A stretch of 64,000 bases of DNA, from NCBI RefSeq assembly GCF_001544075.1, contig NZ_BCNT01000003.1, positions 248,001 through 312,000 of the forward strand, given 5' to 3'. The notes beneath the pieces are model-generated. The model was not told where the DNA came from. It was given only the letters and a program-made list of their open reading frames with translations, and did not search any database. This document shows, in pieces, positions 39,969-49,034 of this stretch. The position numbers were made by a program, and so were the translations under genes. This stretch comes from Comamonas terrae. Its GTDB lineage: Bacteria > Pseudomonadota > Gammaproteobacteria > Burkholderiales > Burkholderiaceae_C. Numbering within the stretch: position 1 is the stretch's first letter; every line of letters starts with the position of its first letter.

Positions 39969-40880
39969 CTAAGACACGCCATGCCTGTGCAGCCAGGCCA
40001 GCATACGCTGCCAGCCATCCTGGGCAGCCTGCTCGCGGTAGCTGGGCCGGTAGTCGGCATGGAAGGCGTGGCCCGCCTCCGGATAGATCACGAATTCCGA
40101 GGCCTTGGCCGCAGCCGGGCCGTGCCGCAGCCGTTCGCGCATGCGTTCCACGGAGGCCACGGGAATGCCGCCATCCTGGCCGCCATACAGGCCCAGCACC
40201 GGCGCCTTGAGCTGCGGGACCAGGTCCACCGGATGGGCCGGCTGCAAGGCCGTCTTCTCGCCTTCCAGTCGCCCGTACCAGGCCACGCCGGCCCGGGCAG
40301 CGCCATGGGCGGCATACAGCCAGGTGATGCGCCCGCCCCAGCAAAAGCCGGTAATGCCGAGGCGGGCCCCGTCGCCGCCATGGGCCGCGGCCCATTGCAC
40401 GGCGCCGTCGAGATCGGCCATGGCCTGGGCATCGGGCACCCGGGCCACCACCTCGCTCATGAGCCTGGCCATCTCGGTATAGCTGGCGGGATCGCCCTGG
40501 CGCGCAAACAGGTCCGGAGCAATCGCCAGATAGCCGGCGCGCGCCAGGCGCCGGCAGACATCGGCAATGTATTCATGCACACCGAAAATTTCAGAAACCA
40601 CCAGCACCACGGGCAGGTCGGCCTTCTTTTCCGGCATCGCATGGTAGGCCGGCACGGCAAAGCCGCCCACCTCGTAATGGATGCGTCCGGCCGCCAGGCC
40701 ATCCGCCGGCGTGGCGATGGCCGTCTGCGCCATCACCGGGCCGGCAGCTGCGGCATAGCCCAGCCCCGCACCGATTCCCAGCGCCATGCGCAGCATGCCG
40801 CGCCGGCTGTCCTTGCCCTCTTCTGCCGAACGGCCCGGCAGCATGGATTCCAGATCCCGCCTGATATCGCCATATTGCAT
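39969..40880 (-). CDS. Dienelactone hydrolase family protein, Tat-exported
   Basis: A 303-residue alpha/beta hydrolase of the dienelactone hydrolase family. An N-terminal segment DSRRGMLRMALGIGAGLGYA is a twin-arginine-like signal, so export to the periplasm is likely. The Cys nucleophile is in ITGFCWGGRITW near residue 178, Asp in LYGGQDGGIP near 235, and His in YPEAGHAFHADYRPS near 272. Classic dienelactone hydrolases open lactones in chloroaromatic breakdown, but no such pathway genes are nearby, so the substrate is unknown. The ribosome-binding site (AAAGG) is weak. Confidence 0.88.
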   Translation of the reverse strand: MQYGDIRRDLESMLPGRSAEEGKDSRRGMLRMALGIGAGLGYAAAAGPVMAQTAIATPADGLAAGRIHYEVGGFAVPAYHAMPEKKADLPVVLVVSEIFGVHEYIADVCRRLARAGYLAIAPDLFARQGDPASYTEMARLMSEVVARVPDAQAMADLDGAVQWAAAHGGDGARLGITGFCWGGRITWLYAAHGAARAGVAWYGRLEGEKTALQPAHPVDLVPQLKAPVLGLYGGQDGGIPVASVERMRERLRHGPAAAKASEFVIYPEAGHAFHADYRPSYREQAAQDGWQRMLAWLHRHGVS

Positions 40881-40969
40881 AGGAAGTCGCCTTTCCAGCC
40901 ATGAACGGCTCGCAGCAGTCTAATCGGTGAGCCCGGGCACAGCTGCAGCCCCCTTGCGTGGAGCGCGGC

Positions 40970-41299
40970 TCAGAACCACCAGCGCACCAGGGCCGCCGCC
41001 AGCGCGCCCAGGATCACCACCAGCAGGAACGGCAGGCGCAGCCACAGGGCCGCGGCCGCCACGGCCAGCGCCGCCAGGCGCGCATCGAACACCAGCCGGG
41101 TACCGCCGGCCAGCGTGTTCATGACCGTCAGCGAAGCCAGCAAGGCCACCGTGAGGCAGGCCGCCACCTGGGTCATGCGCGGGCTGTGCAGCCAGCGCTG
41201 CGGCAGGCTGTAGCCCAGGAATTTGGTCACGAAGGCCAGTGCGCAAGCCAGCGCGATCCAGCCCCACAGGCCGGTCCCCGTCATCGCTGCGCCGCTCAT
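40970..41299 (-). CDS. azlD: AzlD-family branched-chain amino acid transport protein
   Basis: A 109-residue protein with about four membrane segments. TKFLGYSLPQRWLHSPRMTQ and LTVALLASLTVMNTLAGGTR fit the small AzlD subunit that works with AzlC in branched-chain amino acid export. The ATG at 41299 overlaps the azlC stop codon by 4 bp (ATGA), and GGAGG lies 6 nt upstream inside azlC. A second ATG five codons later is less likely. Confidence 0.9.
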   Translation of the reverse strand: MSGAAMTGTGLWGWIALACALAFVTKFLGYSLPQRWLHSPRMTQVAACLTVALLASLTVMNTLAGGTRLVFDARLAALAVAAAALWLRLPFLLVVILGALAAALVRWWF

Positions 41300-42018
41300 G
41301 CGGGACCTCCCCTTTTCGCCTCGGAAGGCCGCATCCAGCCCCACAGGGCGCCGACGGCCGCAGCCAGCAGGATCGGCAGGCCCGGCGGCACCAGCGGGAT
41401 GGCCACGGCCGTGACCAGGCCGCACACCAGCGCCAGCGCAACCGGCTCGCGCGCGTTCAGCCGCGGCCAGAGCAGGCCCAGAAAGGCCGCCACCGCTGCG
41501 CCATCCAGGCCGAAGCGGCGCGTGTCGCCCAGGGCGTCGCCCAGCAGCGCGCCCAGCAGGGTGAACAGGTTCCAGAACAGGAAGACGCCGCCCCCGGCCA
41601 TCCAGAAGCCGCGACGCTGCTCGGCCGCATCATCCTGGCCCGCGGCCGTGGCCGCCGATTCGTCAATGGTCCAGTGCGCGGCCAGCCAGCGCCACAGGCC
41701 GTGCGGGCCGACCATGCGGCTCAGCTGCATGCCGTAGATGGCATTGCGCACGCCCAGCAGGCTGGCCGCGCCCACGGCGGCGGCCCCGCTGCCGCCGCCG
41801 GCAATCACGCCGACGAAGGCGAATTGCGAACCGCCCGTGAACATCAGAAAGCTCAGCGCCTGGGTCTGCCAGAGGTCGAGGCCGGCCGCCACCGACAGTG
41901 CGCCGAACGAGATGCCGTACAGCCCGGTGGCCACCGCGATGGACAGGCCCATGCGCATCGCCGGCGTCATGCGCGCGCTGCCTTGGGCGGGGCGGCTGGA
42001 GCCGCTGCCTGCGCTCAT
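41296..42018 (-). CDS. azlC: AzlC-family branched-chain amino acid transport protein
   Basis: A 240-residue inner-membrane protein. GLYGISFGALSVAAGLDLWQ, MFTGGSQFAFVGVIAGGGSG and GVRNAIYGMQLSRMVG are diagnostic of AzlC, the large subunit of the AzlCD exporter of branched-chain amino acids and analogues such as azaleucine. A central Arg/Glu-rich loop lies at about residues 120-140. The ATG at 42018 lacks a good Shine-Dalgarno sequence, and the region before it contains a degenerate copy of the AT-rich palindromic repeat. It is co-transcribed with azlD. Confidence 0.92.
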   Translation of the reverse strand: MSAGSGSSRPAQGSARMTPAMRMGLSIAVATGLYGISFGALSVAAGLDLWQTQALSFLMFTGGSQFAFVGVIAGGGSGAAAVGAASLLGVRNAIYGMQLSRMVGPHGLWRWLAAHWTIDESAATAAGQDDAAEQRRGFWMAGGGVFLFWNLFTLLGALLGDALGDTRRFGLDGAAVAAFLGLLWPRLNAREPVALALVCGLVTAVAIPLVPPGLPILLAAAVGALWGWMRPSEAKRGGPA

Positions 42019-42122
42019 AAAACGGGAGCTTGCAGCGCTCCTGCCTTCTTTGTTCTACTGCTATTCATCATTGGAATCATGGCACATCCAGCGCTGACCG
42101 CTATGCATTTTCATGCAGGCCG

Positions 42123-43133
42123 TCAGGGCTGCGCCTCCTGCGCGGGGGCCTGCGGCAAAGCCTCGGAGGAAATGTTGTCGAGCCAGGTCGCCACGCTGCG
42201 CCAGTCCCCCAGGGAGTTTTCCACGAAGGCCTGGCTGGCCTCGATCGAGAATGTGGACGGCTCCAGCTGCAGATCCTGGATCAGGCGCTGCGTGTCGGCC
42301 CGCAGGGCGATGGCATGCAGCGCCCGGCCCAGGCGTTCGCGTTCATCGGGCTTCATGCGCGCCGGCACGAACCAGGCCATCCAGCCCGAGGAGATGGGCG
42401 GCAGCCGCCATTGGCAGAAATTGGGCACATCCGAGACCGGCTGCTCCCCCGCAAAGGCCAGGATCTGCAGCCTGGAGCGCACGGCATCGCCGGCGGCGTC
42501 CGCCACGCGCCGGATCTCGGCGCAATGGTCCAGCAGCAGGTCCTGGCGGCCCGCCAGCAGATCCTTCACGGCCGGATAGACTTCGCGTGCATAGGTCTGC
42601 GCCTGCCAGGCCACGCCGGTGCGGCGCTCCATGGCCTTGATCCAGATGCCGGGCATGCCGCCGTTGACCGGCACGCCCAGGCGCACCGGCCGCCCCAGCT
42701 TGCGCAGCCTGGCAACCAGCTCGCCGCTGTTCTTCAGCGGCTGGCCGCTGGCCGCCGCCAGGCACCAGGAACGCTGCAGCACCAGCTGCACCGGCAGCAT
42801 GCTCAATCCGCGGCGTCTCGCGCCGTCTTCATCCTGGATCTGCACGGCCAGCACCGAGGACATCAGCATCAGCGTACGCTGCGGCGGCGCTTCGTCCACC
42901 GCCCAGCGCACGGCCCGCACGCCCTGGGCCCGGCTGGCCTCGTGCACGGCAGCCTTGCCTTCCAGGTACTGGGGCAGCAGCCTGGCATAGTGGCGCGCCA
43001 CCGCATCGGCCACCTGGGCCCGCTCCAGCGGCTGCACCAGCACCCAGCTGCCTTTTTCCTGGGCCTGGGCCAGGCCGGCCACGCCCAGCAGGCTGCCGAC
43101 GCCCAGGGCACCGGCCAGCAGGTCGCGCCGCAT
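42123..43133 (-). CDS. Divergent Bug/TctC-like exported protein
   Basis: A 336-residue protein with a Sec signal (LLAGALGVGSLLGVAGLAQA, residues 5-24). The body is only loosely like Bug-type binding proteins: SSGWMAWFVPARMKPDERER near residue 268 corresponds to the GW..FAPAGTP segment, but the N-terminal PGGG and VENRPGAGG motifs are missing. It may therefore have lost or changed ligand binding. The ATG at 43133 has no good Shine-Dalgarno sequence, and TTG or GTG starts upstream are possible. Function is unknown. Confidence 0.65.
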   Translation of the reverse strand: MRRDLLAGALGVGSLLGVAGLAQAQEKGSWVLVQPLERAQVADAVARHYARLLPQYLEGKAAVHEASRAQGVRAVRWAVDEAPPQRTLMLMSSVLAVQIQDEDGARRRGLSMLPVQLVLQRSWCLAAASGQPLKNSGELVARLRKLGRPVRLGVPVNGGMPGIWIKAMERRTGVAWQAQTYAREVYPAVKDLLAGRQDLLLDHCAEIRRVADAAGDAVRSRLQILAFAGEQPVSDVPNFCQWRLPPISSGWMAWFVPARMKPDERERLGRALHAIALRADTQRLIQDLQLEPSTFSIEASQAFVENSLGDWRSVATWLDNISSEALPQAPAQEAQP

Positions 43134-43418
43134 GCGCCTGCGCACCAGGGTACAGCGCGGCTTTCTGTGAAAGCCGATGAGCGCCACGGAGTCCAAAGTG
43201 ATCAGGACCTGATACAAGATGGAAGTCAAAACATGTCCTCGCAGAAAAACCGCAGTTGCAGGGCCGCACGGATCTCGCCGGCGGCGTGCGAAGCGCTTGT
43301 GGCGCCCGGGCACGGCCCTGGCTAGATCGTATACAGCTTCATGGCGCTTGGGAGGCGCCCGCCTGCCGTGTCGCGCTATTCCGACACTGCATAGCGGACG
43401 GATGGGCCGGACGTTGGT
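43134..43418. other. Intergenic region with a degenerate short repeat
   Basis: This 285-bp gap lies between polA and the Bug-like gene. At about 43325-43360, ATACAGCTTCATGGCGCTTG followed by GGCGCC resembles the AGCTTC..GCGCTTG repeat family. No polA terminator hairpin with a T-run was found. Confidence 0.4.
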
Positions 43419-46259
43419 TCAGTGCGCCTGGTCCCAGTTGGGCCCGAAGCCGACCTCGGCCAGCAGCGGCACCTTGAGCTCGGCCACCTGGGCCATCAGG
43501 CGCGGGATTTCGGTCCTGACCCAGTCCTGCTCGGCGGCGGGCAGCTCGAACACCAGTTCGTCGTGCACCTGCATGATGACCTTGACCTCGGGCCTGGCGG
43601 CGTCCAGCTCGGCCTGCACGGCCACCATGGCCTTCTTGATCAGATCGGCCGCCGTGCCCTGCATGGGCGCGTTGATGGCCTGGCGCTCGGCGGCTTTCTT
43701 GCGCGGGCCGCTGCCGCCGTTGATGTCGGGCAGGTACAGGCGCCGGCCGAACACGGTCTGCACATAGCCGTGGGCATGGGCGAATTCCACGGTCTCGTCC
43801 ATGTAGCGCTTGACGCCCGGATAGCGCTGGAAGTACTTGTCGATATAGGCCGCCGCGGCCTTGGTCTCTATGCCCAGGTTCTTGGCCAGGCCGAAGCTGC
43901 TCATGCCGTAGATCAGGCCGAAGTTGATGACCTTGGCATAGCGGCGCTGCTCGCTGCTGACCTGCTCCAGCTCCACGCCGAAGACCTCGGCCGCCGTGGC
44001 GCGGTGCACGTCGCGGCCTTCGTGGAAGGCCCGGAGCAGGGACTCGTCGCCCGACAGATGGGCCATGATGCGCAGTTCGATCTGCGAATAGTCGGCGCTG
44101 GCGATCAGCCTGCCCTCGGGCGCGACAAAGGCCTCGCGCACGCGCCGGCCCTCGGGCGTGCGGATCGGGATGTTCTGCAGATTGGGGTCGTTGCTGGACA
44201 GGCGCCCCGTCACGGCCACGGCCTGGGCATAGTGGGTGTGCACGCGGCCCGTGCGCGGCAGCGCCAGCTGGGCCAGCTTGTCGGTATAGGTGCCCTTGAG
44301 CTTGGACAGGCTGCGGTGCTCCAGCAGCTTGGCCGGCAGAGGGTAGTCCTCGGCCAGCTTTTCCAGCACCTCCTCGTCGGTGCTGCGCGCGCCCGTGGCG
44401 GTCTTCTTCACCACGGGCATGCCCAGCTTGTCGAAGAAGATCTCGCCCAGCTGCTTGGGGCTGGCCAGATTGAAGGGCTGGCCCGCGATGTCATAGGCCT
44501 CCTGCTCCAGCTGCACGATGCGCTGGCCCAGGTCGTTGCTCTGCCTGGCCAGCGTGGCCGCGTCGATGAGCACGCCGTTGCGCTCGATGCGGAACAGCGC
44601 CTCGCTGGTCGCGATCTCCAGCTCGTAGATGCCGCGCAGGGCTTCGCTGGCCTGCAGCTGCGGCCACAGCACGCCGTGCACGTCCAGCGTCTGGTCGGCA
44701 TCCTCGCAGGCATAGGCGGCCGCCTTGTCCACGGGTACCTGGGCAAACGGAATCTGGTGCGCGCCCTTGCCGCACAGGTCTTCGTAGCTGATGCCCGTGC
44801 GGTTGGTGTGGCGCAGCGCCAGGCTGGCCAGGCCATGCGGGCGGTGCACTTCCAGCACATAGCTTTGCAGCATGGTGTCGTGCACATAGCCGCGCACCTC
44901 GATGCCGGCATTGGCGAACACATGGCGGTCGTACTTGATGTGCTGGCCCAGCTTGGGCTTGGCCGCATCCTCCAGCCAGGGCCTGAGCCGCGCCAGCACC
45001 TCGTCGAAAGGCAGCTGCTCGGGCGCGTCCGGGCCCGCATGGCGCAGCGGGATGTAGGCCGCCTCTCCGGGATTGACGCTCAGCGAGATGCCGACGATCT
45101 CGGCCTTCATCTCGTCCAGCGAATTGGTCTCGGTATCGATGGCCGTGAGCGGCGCTGCATCGATCCGCCCCAGCCACTGGTCGAACAGTTCCCAGGTCAG
45201 CACCACGTCATAGTGCAGCTCGCGCTGCTGGGCCTGCTCGGCCTCGGCCGTGGCGCTGCCGGATTCCTCGGCCTGCTCGGCAAACATGTCGTCCGTGGCC
45301 GTGTCGGCACGCGGCCTGGCGCTCTTGCGGCCGGACTGCACGGCCTCCAGCGCATCGGGCTGCGCGGCACCGCCGCCGATGGCGCGCGCCAGTGCCTTGA
45401 AGCCGTAGCGCTCGTAGAAGTCGCGCAGCTGCACGGCGTCGGGCACGGCCGGCTCCAGCACCGCCAGGTCGGGCAGGCCGGGCAGCTCGGCCTTCAGGTC
45501 GCAGTCGGTCTTCATGGTCACCAGCTGGCGGCTCAGCGCCAGCTGGCCCGAGGCGATCGCATCGCGCAGGTTCTGCCCCGCCACGCCCTTGATGTCGGTC
45601 GCATGGGCGATGAGCGCATCCAGCGAGCCGTACTCCAGCAGCCATTTGGCCGCGGTCTTGGGCCCGACCTTGGCCACGCCGGGCACGTTGTCCACCGCGT
45701 CGCCCACCAGGGACTGGTAATCGATCATGAGCTGGGGCGGTACGCCGAACTCCGCCGTGACGCCCGCCACGTCGCGGCGCTTGCCGCTCATGGTGTCCAT
45801 GACCATGATGCGCTCGTCCACCAGCTGGGACAGGTCCTTGTCGCCGCTGGAGATGACCACGTTCACGCCCTGGCAAGCCGCCGTCTTGGCCAGCGTGCCG
45901 ATCACGTCGTCGGCCTCCACGCCCTGTATGGCCAGCACCGGCCAGCCCAGCAGGCGCACCACTTCGTGGATGGGCTCGATCTGGGCGCGCAGATCGTCGG
46001 GCATGGGCGCGCGGTGGGCCTTGTAGTCGGCATACAGCGCATCGCGGAAGGTCGGGCCGCTGGTGTCGAACACGCAGGCCGCATAGTCGGCCGCCACGTC
46101 CTTCTTCAGCGCCTGCAGCATGTTGATCATGCCGCGTATCGCCCCGGTGGCCGGGCTGGCCGGGTTGCCGGGCTCTGCCCGCAGGTCCGGCATGGCGTGA
46201 TAGGCGCGGTACAGGTAGCTGGAGCCGTCGATCAGCACCAAAGTCTTGGAATTGCTCAT
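43419..46259 (-). CDS. polA: DNA polymerase I
   Basis: A 946-residue repair and Okazaki-fragment polymerase with all three domains. The 5'-3' exonuclease starts MSNSKTLVLIDGSSYLYRAY and includes EADDVIGTLAKTA and SGDKDLSQLVDERI. The 3'-5' exonuclease keeps its DxE motif in TAIDTETNSLDEMKAEIVGI near residue 365, so proofreading is probably active. The polymerase domain has SADYSQIELRIMAHLSGDES, RRYAKVINFGLIYGMSSFGL and MQVHDELVFELP. The ATG at 46259 fixes the conserved N-terminus. CACAAT ends only 6 nt before it with no Shine-Dalgarno sequence, suggesting a leaderless mRNA. Confidence 0.97.
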   Translation of the reverse strand: MSNSKTLVLIDGSSYLYRAYHAMPDLRAEPGNPASPATGAIRGMINMLQALKKDVAADYAACVFDTSGPTFRDALYADYKAHRAPMPDDLRAQIEPIHEVVRLLGWPVLAIQGVEADDVIGTLAKTAACQGVNVVISSGDKDLSQLVDERIMVMDTMSGKRRDVAGVTAEFGVPPQLMIDYQSLVGDAVDNVPGVAKVGPKTAAKWLLEYGSLDALIAHATDIKGVAGQNLRDAIASGQLALSRQLVTMKTDCDLKAELPGLPDLAVLEPAVPDAVQLRDFYERYGFKALARAIGGGAAQPDALEAVQSGRKSARPRADTATDDMFAEQAEESGSATAEAEQAQQRELHYDVVLTWELFDQWLGRIDAAPLTAIDTETNSLDEMKAEIVGISLSVNPGEAAYIPLRHAGPDAPEQLPFDEVLARLRPWLEDAAKPKLGQHIKYDRHVFANAGIEVRGYVHDTMLQSYVLEVHRPHGLASLALRHTNRTGISYEDLCGKGAHQIPFAQVPVDKAAAYACEDADQTLDVHGVLWPQLQASEALRGIYELEIATSEALFRIERNGVLIDAATLARQSNDLGQRIVQLEQEAYDIAGQPFNLASPKQLGEIFFDKLGMPVVKKTATGARSTDEEVLEKLAEDYPLPAKLLEHRSLSKLKGTYTDKLAQLALPRTGRVHTHYAQAVAVTGRLSSNDPNLQNIPIRTPEGRRVREAFVAPEGRLIASADYSQIELRIMAHLSGDESLLRAFHEGRDVHRATAAEVFGVELEQVSSEQRRYAKVINFGLIYGMSSFGLAKNLGIETKAAAAYIDKYFQRYPGVKRYMDETVEFAHAHGYVQTVFGRRLYLPDINGGSGPRKKAAERQAINAPMQGTAADLIKKAMVAVQAELDAARPEVKVIMQVHDELVFELPAAEQDWVRTEIPRLMAQVAELKVPLLAEVGFGPNWDQAH

Positions 46260-46388
46260 CCCCGGATTGTGCACGCCCTGCCGCGCCCGGCGCCAAAAAC
46301 AGCCGGGCTCGCACGTAGGCCCGGCCGCCGCCCACGAGACGCCGGGCGCTGACGCCGGACCGGCCCGAACACGCCCTACAATCGGGCC

Positions 46389-46769
46389 ATGCGCGCACCA
46401 TCCCTTTTCATTGCCCTGAGTCTGGCCTGCGGCTTCGCACTGGCCCAGGACCCAGTCCCCGTCTCCCCGGCCAGCCCTGCGGCTGGACAGGCCCGCCCGC
46501 CCGCGGGCGCCGGCCAGGACACCCAGGACAATTCGGCGGCGCCCGGCAAGCGCAACCAGCGGATCGAGCGCATCCACGTGGAGGATGCCGGCAGCCGTGT
46601 CGACGAAACCCGCGTGGGCGGGCAGACCCAGAGCATCACGGTGCAGCCCAAGGTGGGCGAAATGCCCTCCTACGAGGTGCAATCCAACGACGGCGCCCGC
46701 TCCAGCCGCAGCCGCAGCGACACCAATGACACGACCGGCACCCGGGTCTGGAACGTCATCAAGTTCTGA
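46389..46769 (+). CDS. Small exported protein, DUF2782-like
   Basis: A 126-residue protein with a Sec signal (MRAPSLFIALSLACGFALAQ) followed by a Pro/Ala-rich stretch. The conserved part is the C-terminal 60 residues, RNQRIERIHVEDAGSRVDET to the end RVWNVIKF, which resembles the DUF2782 proteins found beside polA and thrB in many betaproteobacteria. Function is unknown. The gene is divergent from polA. TACAAT at 46377-46382 ends 6 nt before the ATG, with no Shine-Dalgarno sequence, so a leaderless transcript is likely. thrB follows after a hairpin. Confidence 0.72.
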   Translation: MRAPSLFIALSLACGFALAQDPVPVSPASPAAGQARPPAGAGQDTQDNSAAPGKRNQRIERIHVEDAGSRVDETRVGGQTQSITVQPKVGEMPSYEVQSNDGARSSRSRSDTNDTTGTRVWNVIKF

Positions 46770-46796
46770 AGCCGCGCATACCGTTTTCCCGCATGA

Positions 46797-46826
46797 CAGG
46801 GCAGTGCTCCAGGCACTGCCCTGTTG
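46797..46826 (+). terminator. Hairpin terminator between the small exported protein gene and thrB
   Basis: CAGGGCAGTGC and GCACTGCCCTG form an 11-bp stem (46797-46807 and 46813-46823) followed by TTGCAT. The T-run is short, so termination may be partial. Confidence 0.6.
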
Positions 46827-46879
46827 CATATTGAACCTGTTCCCTCCTGCCGGCCTGCATGGCCGGCGGCTTTCCCATC

Positions 46880-47836
46880 ATGGCCGTTTTCACCGAAGTC
46901 TCTGAAAAGGATGCACGCGACCTGCTGCGCCGCCTCTCCCTTGGTTCGCTCAAGGAACTGCGCGGCATACAGGGCGGGATTGAGAACACCAACTACTTCC
47001 TGACCACGGACCAGGGCGAGTACGTACTGACGCTGTTCGAGCGCCTGGACGCCGAGCAGCTGCCGTTCTACCTGTACCTGATGAAGCACCTGGCGCAGGC
47101 CGGCATCCCGGTGCCGGACCCGCAGGCCGAGACGCGCAGCGGCGACATCCTGCTCAAGGTCTGCGGCAAGCCGGCCGCCATTGTCAACAAGCTCGAAGGC
47201 AAGAGCCAGCTCGCGCCCCAGCCCGTGCACTGCGCAGCCGTGGGCGACATGCTGGCGCGCATGCACCTGGCCGGGCAGAGCTATGAGCGCCAGCAGCCCA
47301 ATCTGCGCGCCCTGCCCTGGTGGAACGAGACCGTGCCCGTGGTGCTGCCCCACCTGGATGAGCAGGCCGCCGCCATGCTGCGCGCGGAGCTGGCCTACCA
47401 GAACCATGTGGCCGCCTCTTCCACCTACGCGGCGCTGCCGCGCGGCCCCGTGCACGCCGATCTGTTCCGCGACAACGTCATGTTCGACGGCGAACACCTG
47501 ACCGGCTTTTTCGACTTCTACTTCGCCGGCGTGGACACCTGGCTGTTCGATCTGGCCGTCTGCCTCAACGATTGGTGTATCGATCACGCAACAGGTGCGC
47601 ACGATGCACCGCGCGCCACGGCCATGCTCGACGCCTACCAGGCCGTGCGCCCGCTCACGGCCGCCGAGCGCGAGCTGTTCAATGCCCAGTTGCGGGCCGG
47701 TGCCCTGCGTTTCTGGATCTCGCGCCTGTGGGACTTCTACCTGCCGCGCGAAGCTGCCCTGCTGACGCCGCACGACCCGACCCATTTCGAGCGCGTGCTC
47801 GGCCAGCGCATCGCCCATCCGGTCGCGCCGGCCTGA
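46880..47836 (+). CDS. thrB: Homoserine kinase (aminoglycoside-phosphotransferase fold)
   Basis: A 318-residue enzyme that phosphorylates homoserine in threonine synthesis. It is the APH-fold type used by many betaproteobacteria and pseudomonads, not the GHMP type of enterics. Its start, [20 protein letters not shown], leads to [20 protein letters not shown] and the kinase motif [20 protein letters not shown] near residue 195, followed by [20 protein letters not shown]. The ATG at 46880 was chosen over one 7 codons upstream because conservation begins there. No other thr gene is in the window. Confidence 0.93.
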   Translation: MAVFTEVSEKDARDLLRRLSLGSLKELRGIQGGIENTNYFLTTDQGEYVLTLFERLDAEQLPFYLYLMKHLAQAGIPVPDPQAETRSGDILLKVCGKPAAIVNKLEGKSQLAPQPVHCAAVGDMLARMHLAGQSYERQQPNLRALPWWNETVPVVLPHLDEQAAAMLRAELAYQNHVAASSTYAALPRGPVHADLFRDNVMFDGEHLTGFFDFYFAGVDTWLFDLAVCLNDWCIDHATGAHDAPRATAMLDAYQAVRPLTAAERELFNAQLRAGALRFWISRLWDFYLPREAALLTPHDPTHFERVLGQRIAHPVAPA

Positions 47837-47989
47837 AGGTGCTGCCAAGGCCGCGCCGCGCCCGCTGCCCGGCCTGCTGCCACTGCACGGGGCTTTTCTT
47901 GGCCCCGTGGCGCGGTTCTCAGGTACAGTGATCCACATGGCTTTTGCCAACTGTCGAATGCGCCGCCGAATGGCGCCTCTGCCGTCTCC

Positions 47990-48787
47990 ATGAAACTCCA
48001 AATCGTTCCTGCCCGCACTGGCTTGCAGTGGGTTCAGCTGGGCCTGCGCACCTTCAGGAGCCAGCCGCTGGCCCTTGCCGCCCTGTTCTTTCTTGCCATG
48101 GCCAGCATGTCCCTGGTCACCATCCTGCCGCTGATCGGCCCGGTCATCGCGCTGGCCATGCTGCCCTCGGCCACGCTGGCCATGATGGTCGCGGCCTCCG
48201 AAGCCGCCCACGGCCGCAAGCCCACGCCGGCGCTGCTGCTGGTGGCCTTCCGCTCGGGCCAGCAGCACCTGCATTCCATGCTGGTCCTCGGCGGCCTGTA
48301 TGCCGCCGGCTTTCTGCTCATCATCGGCGTCTCCAGCCTCGTCGACGGCGGCACGTTCGCCAGCGTCTACATGGGTGCCGCACCCATGACGCGCGAGATC
48401 GCCGAGCTTCCCGAGTTCCAGTCGGCCATGTGGCTGAGCATGGGCCTGTACCTGCCGCTGTCCATGCTGTTCTGGCATGCGCCCGGCCTGGTGCACTGGC
48501 ATGGCATTGCGCCTGCCAAGGCCCTGTTCTTCAGCTGGGTCGCCTGCGTGCGCAATATCGGCGCCTTCGTCGCATTCGGCCTGGGCTGGGCGGCCGTGTT
48601 CGTGGCCTTCGGCATGGCGCTGGCCATCGTGACCGGCATCCTGGCCGCGCTGATCGGCAGCGTGGCGGGCGGCATCATGGTCGCCACGGCCATGATGCTG
48701 GCGGCCATGTTCTTCACCTCCATCGTCTTCACCTTCCGGGACTGCTTCAGCCCGCCCGACGAAGTGGCCGACCTGCAGATCCCGTAG
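47990..48787 (+). CDS. BPSS1780-family membrane protein
   Basis: A 265-residue inner-membrane protein with about six membrane segments. It starts MKLQIVPARTGLQWVQLGLR, the signature opening of the BPSS1780 family of Burkholderiales, and ends VFTFRDCFSPPDEV. The family has no known function. The gene stands alone between thrB and the phosphatase gene and has its own terminator. Confidence 0.85.
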   Translation: MKLQIVPARTGLQWVQLGLRTFRSQPLALAALFFLAMASMSLVTILPLIGPVIALAMLPSATLAMMVAASEAAHGRKPTPALLLVAFRSGQQHLHSMLVLGGLYAAGFLLIIGVSSLVDGGTFASVYMGAAPMTREIAELPEFQSAMWLSMGLYLPLSMLFWHAPGLVHWHGIAPAKALFFSWVACVRNIGAFVAFGLGWAAVFVAFGMALAIVTGILAALIGSVAGGIMVATAMMLAAMFFTSIVFTFRDCFSPPDEVADLQIP

Positions 48788-48809
48788 GCCACGCCCCATC
48801 CCGCCCCCC

Positions 48810-48841
48810 AGCCCCCGATCGAAGGATGCGGGGGCTTTTTC
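48810..48841 (+). terminator. Intrinsic terminator of the BPSS1780-family gene
   Basis: AGCCCCCG and CGGGGGCT pair around an 11-nt loop, followed by a run of five Ts. It lies about 25 bp past the stop codon. Confidence 0.88.
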
Positions 48842-48872
48842 ATTCCGGGCGCCGCCGCAAAGCGCAGCCGCC

Positions 48873-48912
48873 ATGTCACCAATCCGTCATGCAACGGTAA
48901 CCGGCGTGACAT
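48873..48912. promoter_or_regulatory. Pho-box-like site upstream of the phosphatase gene
   Basis: ATGTCAC-CAAT-CCGTCAT (48873-48890) has two 7-bp units 11 bp apart, close to the PhoB consensus CTGTCAT-N4-CTGTCAT, with a weaker third unit CGGTAAC at 48895. The same stretch can also be read as a perfect inverted repeat, ATGTCAC to GTGACAT (48906-48912). It lies about 150 bp before a PhoX-like gene, so phosphate control is plausible. Confidence 0.5.
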
Positions 48913-49034
48913 GCGCGATTCCTAGCATTCATGGCGCCCGCCCGAGGACTCCGCCAGGAGTGCCTTGCGTGCATGCAGTCTCGCGGCACCTTCGAAGCGT
49001 GCCGATCACATCTACAACGCCACGACGCCCATCC

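Noticed and set aside
43422..46352. A 976-codon plus-strand open frame opposite polA
   Set aside because: It is a shadow of polA with no family match, no ribosome-binding site and biased composition.
48873..49034. A longer N-terminus for the PhoX-like phosphatase
   Set aside because: The added 54 residues are not conserved and would place the Tat signal internally; the stretch holds the Pho-box-like site.
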